From Lacticaseibacillus zeae DSM 20178 = KCTC 3804 (GTDB lineage: Bacteria > Bacillota > Bacilli > Lactobacillales > Lactobacillaceae): a DNA stretch of 64,000 nucleotides. The DNA lies in assembly GCF_000260435.1 (NCBI RefSeq), contig NZ_BACQ01000007.1:51310-115309 (forward strand). Reading direction: 5' to 3'. Positions 63,317-64,000 of the stretch are shown here, in pieces. Below the pieces are notes generated by a model. It saw only the letters and a list, made by a program, of their open reading frames with translations. It was not told the origin of the DNA and ran no database searches. The position numbers were made by a program, and so were the translations under genes. Within the stretch, counting starts at the first letter, position 1; the number at the start of each line of letters is the position of its first letter.

Positions 63317-63437
63317 GAAACGCGCTCCCCGGCGCAGAAGCCTACATGTAAGGACCTCTAGCTCAAATGCCCAAAGCCCAGCCATTTGAGCTAGAGGCCA
63401 CTTACACTCCGGCTTCTAACCGCGCCGGCTCGCGCTC
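63317..63437 (-). repeat. Intergenic palindromic repeat, complete copy G3
   Basis: On the minus strand it reads GAGCGCGAGCCGGCGCGG, AGAAGCCGGAGTGTAAGTGG, then the apical stem CTCTAGCTCAAATGGC with GCATTTGAGCTAGAG. It returns CTTACATGTAGGCTTCT and CGCCGGGGAGCGCG. The arms AGAAGCC/GGCTTCT pair and differ from other copies. The repeat cluster fills the whole frr-uppS gap. Confidence 0.9.
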
Positions 63438-63449
63438 TTGTCTTTTTTC

Positions 63450-63458
63450 TGCTACAAT
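63450..63458 (+). promoter_or_regulatory. Extended -10 promoter of uppS
   Basis: TGCTACAAT lies 12 bases after the end of repeat G3 and 56 bases before uppS. Its -35 region would fall within the repeat end (GCGCTC) or TTGTCT, neither well placed. Confidence 0.55.
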
Positions 63459-63513
63459 CGTTTAAGACATTTGGTGCTTGAGGGTACCATGGACGTTGTG
63501 AGGAGGCGCCAGT

Positions 63514-64000
63514 TTGGCCACAGCCAAAGGTTCTAAAGTAAAGCTTGATCTTTCACGTATTCCTGCGCATATTGCGATTATTATGGACGGTAATGGCCGG
63601 TGGGCGAAGCGGCGGTTTTTGCCGCGGGTTGCCGGGCATAAGCAGGGCATGCAAAATGTTAAAACCATTACCAAAGCGGCGAGTCGCCTTGGCGTTAAGG
63701 TTTTGACTTTGTATGCTTTTTCGACCGAAAATTGGAAGCGGCCTGGTTCTGAGGTCAATTACTTAATGCGTTTGCCAGTCGATTTCTTTAATGACTTCAT
63801 GCCAGATTTAATTAAGGAAAATGTTAAAGTTGAAGTTATGGGTGAATTGACCGACTTGCCTGAACCGACACGCCAAGCGAGTGAAAAAGCAATGGCGGAT
63901 ACGGCTAATAATACCGGAATGATCCTCAACTTTGCTTTAAACTATGGCGGTCGAGATGAATTGGTGCATGCCGCCCAAAAATTAGCCAAACAGGTTCAGG
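63514..64000 (+). CDS. uppS: Isoprenyl transferase (undecaprenyl diphosphate synthase), N-terminal part
   Basis: The frame opens with TTG at 63514 behind GAGGAGG and is still open at the window edge, giving 162 residues. IPAHIAIIMDGNGRWAKRR contains the catalytic Asp and the diphosphate-binding region of cis-prenyltransferases. Then AGHKQGMQNVKTITKAA, LYAFSTENWKRP and LNFALNYGGRDEL follow the family closely. It makes C55 undecaprenyl diphosphate for peptidoglycan from farnesyl diphosphate (see ispA). It follows frr as in Bacillus. Confidence 0.96.
   Translation, partial: MATAKGSKVKLDLSRIPAHIAIIMDGNGRWAKRRFLPRVAGHKQGMQNVKTITKAASRLGVKVLTLYAFSTENWKRPGSEVNYLMRLPVDFFNDFMPDLIKENVKVEVMGELTDLPEPTRQASEKAMADTANNTGMILNFALNYGGRDELVHAAQKLAKQVQ

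Noticed and set aside
1..64000. CRISPR array, prophage, IS element or toxin-antitoxin module
   Set aside because: The only repeats are the dispersed palindromes and their tandem fragments, which lack regular spacers. No transposase, integrase, cas or recognisable toxin genes are present.

Overview
The window looks like chromosomal backbone from a low-to-moderate GC Gram-positive of the Lacticaseibacillus casei/paracasei/rhamnosus group. The evidence is the Bacillus/Lactobacillus gene order, the many TTG and GTG starts behind strong GGAGG sites, a PepX exopeptidase, an oppDFBC-oppA oligopeptide system and the lack of dxs between ispA and tlyA. I cannot settle the species from sequence alone. 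No prophage, IS element, CRISPR array or secondary-metabolite cluster is visible.

Layout. 1-3.4 kb: the 3' end of pepX, a single-chain ABC exporter, tRNA-Arg(UCU) on the minus strand, and two small unknown genes. 3.5-13.8 kb: rplU-prp-rpmA behind an L21 leader, then pepP-like, efp, asp23-like, nusB, folD, xseA, xseB, ispA, tlyA, argR and recN. 13.9-15.1 kb: a small minus-strand gene with a LexA-type box in its promoter, and a patatin-like hydrolase. 15.1-33.6 kb: gmk, rpoZ, coaBC (frameshifted here), priA, fmt, rsmB, stp, stkP, rsgA, rpe, thiN, rpmB, asp23-like, fakA, recG, plsX and acpP. 34-39.9 kb: oppD, oppF, oppB, oppC and oppA, lying between acpP and rnc. 40-50.7 kb: rnc, smc, ftsY, two small minus-strand genes, ylxM, ffh, rpsP, khpA, rimM, trmD and rplS. 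51-59.7 kb: small conserved genes, a heterodimeric ABC exporter, a DUF1003 membrane protein, an APC amino acid permease, plsC, a TrmN6-like methyltransferase and a GIY-YIG protein. 59.7-64 kb: rpsB, tsf, pyrH, frr and the start of uppS.

The genes mostly serve translation (ribosomal proteins, modification enzymes, EF-P, EF-Ts, RRF, SRP), DNA repair and chromosome maintenance (RecN, RecG, PriA, ExoVII, SMC), phospholipid and isoprenoid supply (PlsX, AcpP, FakA, PlsC, IspA, UppS), the Stp/StkP phosphosignalling pair, and peptide nutrition.

The most interesting non-coding signal is a family of about 120-bp imperfect palindromes. There are six complete or nearly complete copies plus several fragments, all intergenic. 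Four copies begin within a few bases of the U-tract of an intrinsic terminator. Both the basal and the apical stems differ between copies with matching changes on the two arms, so pairing is preserved. Other points worth checking are the coaBC frameshift, the LexA-boxed 100-residue protein, a hairpin against the oppD ribosome-binding site, and structured leaders before rplU, rplS and rpsB.
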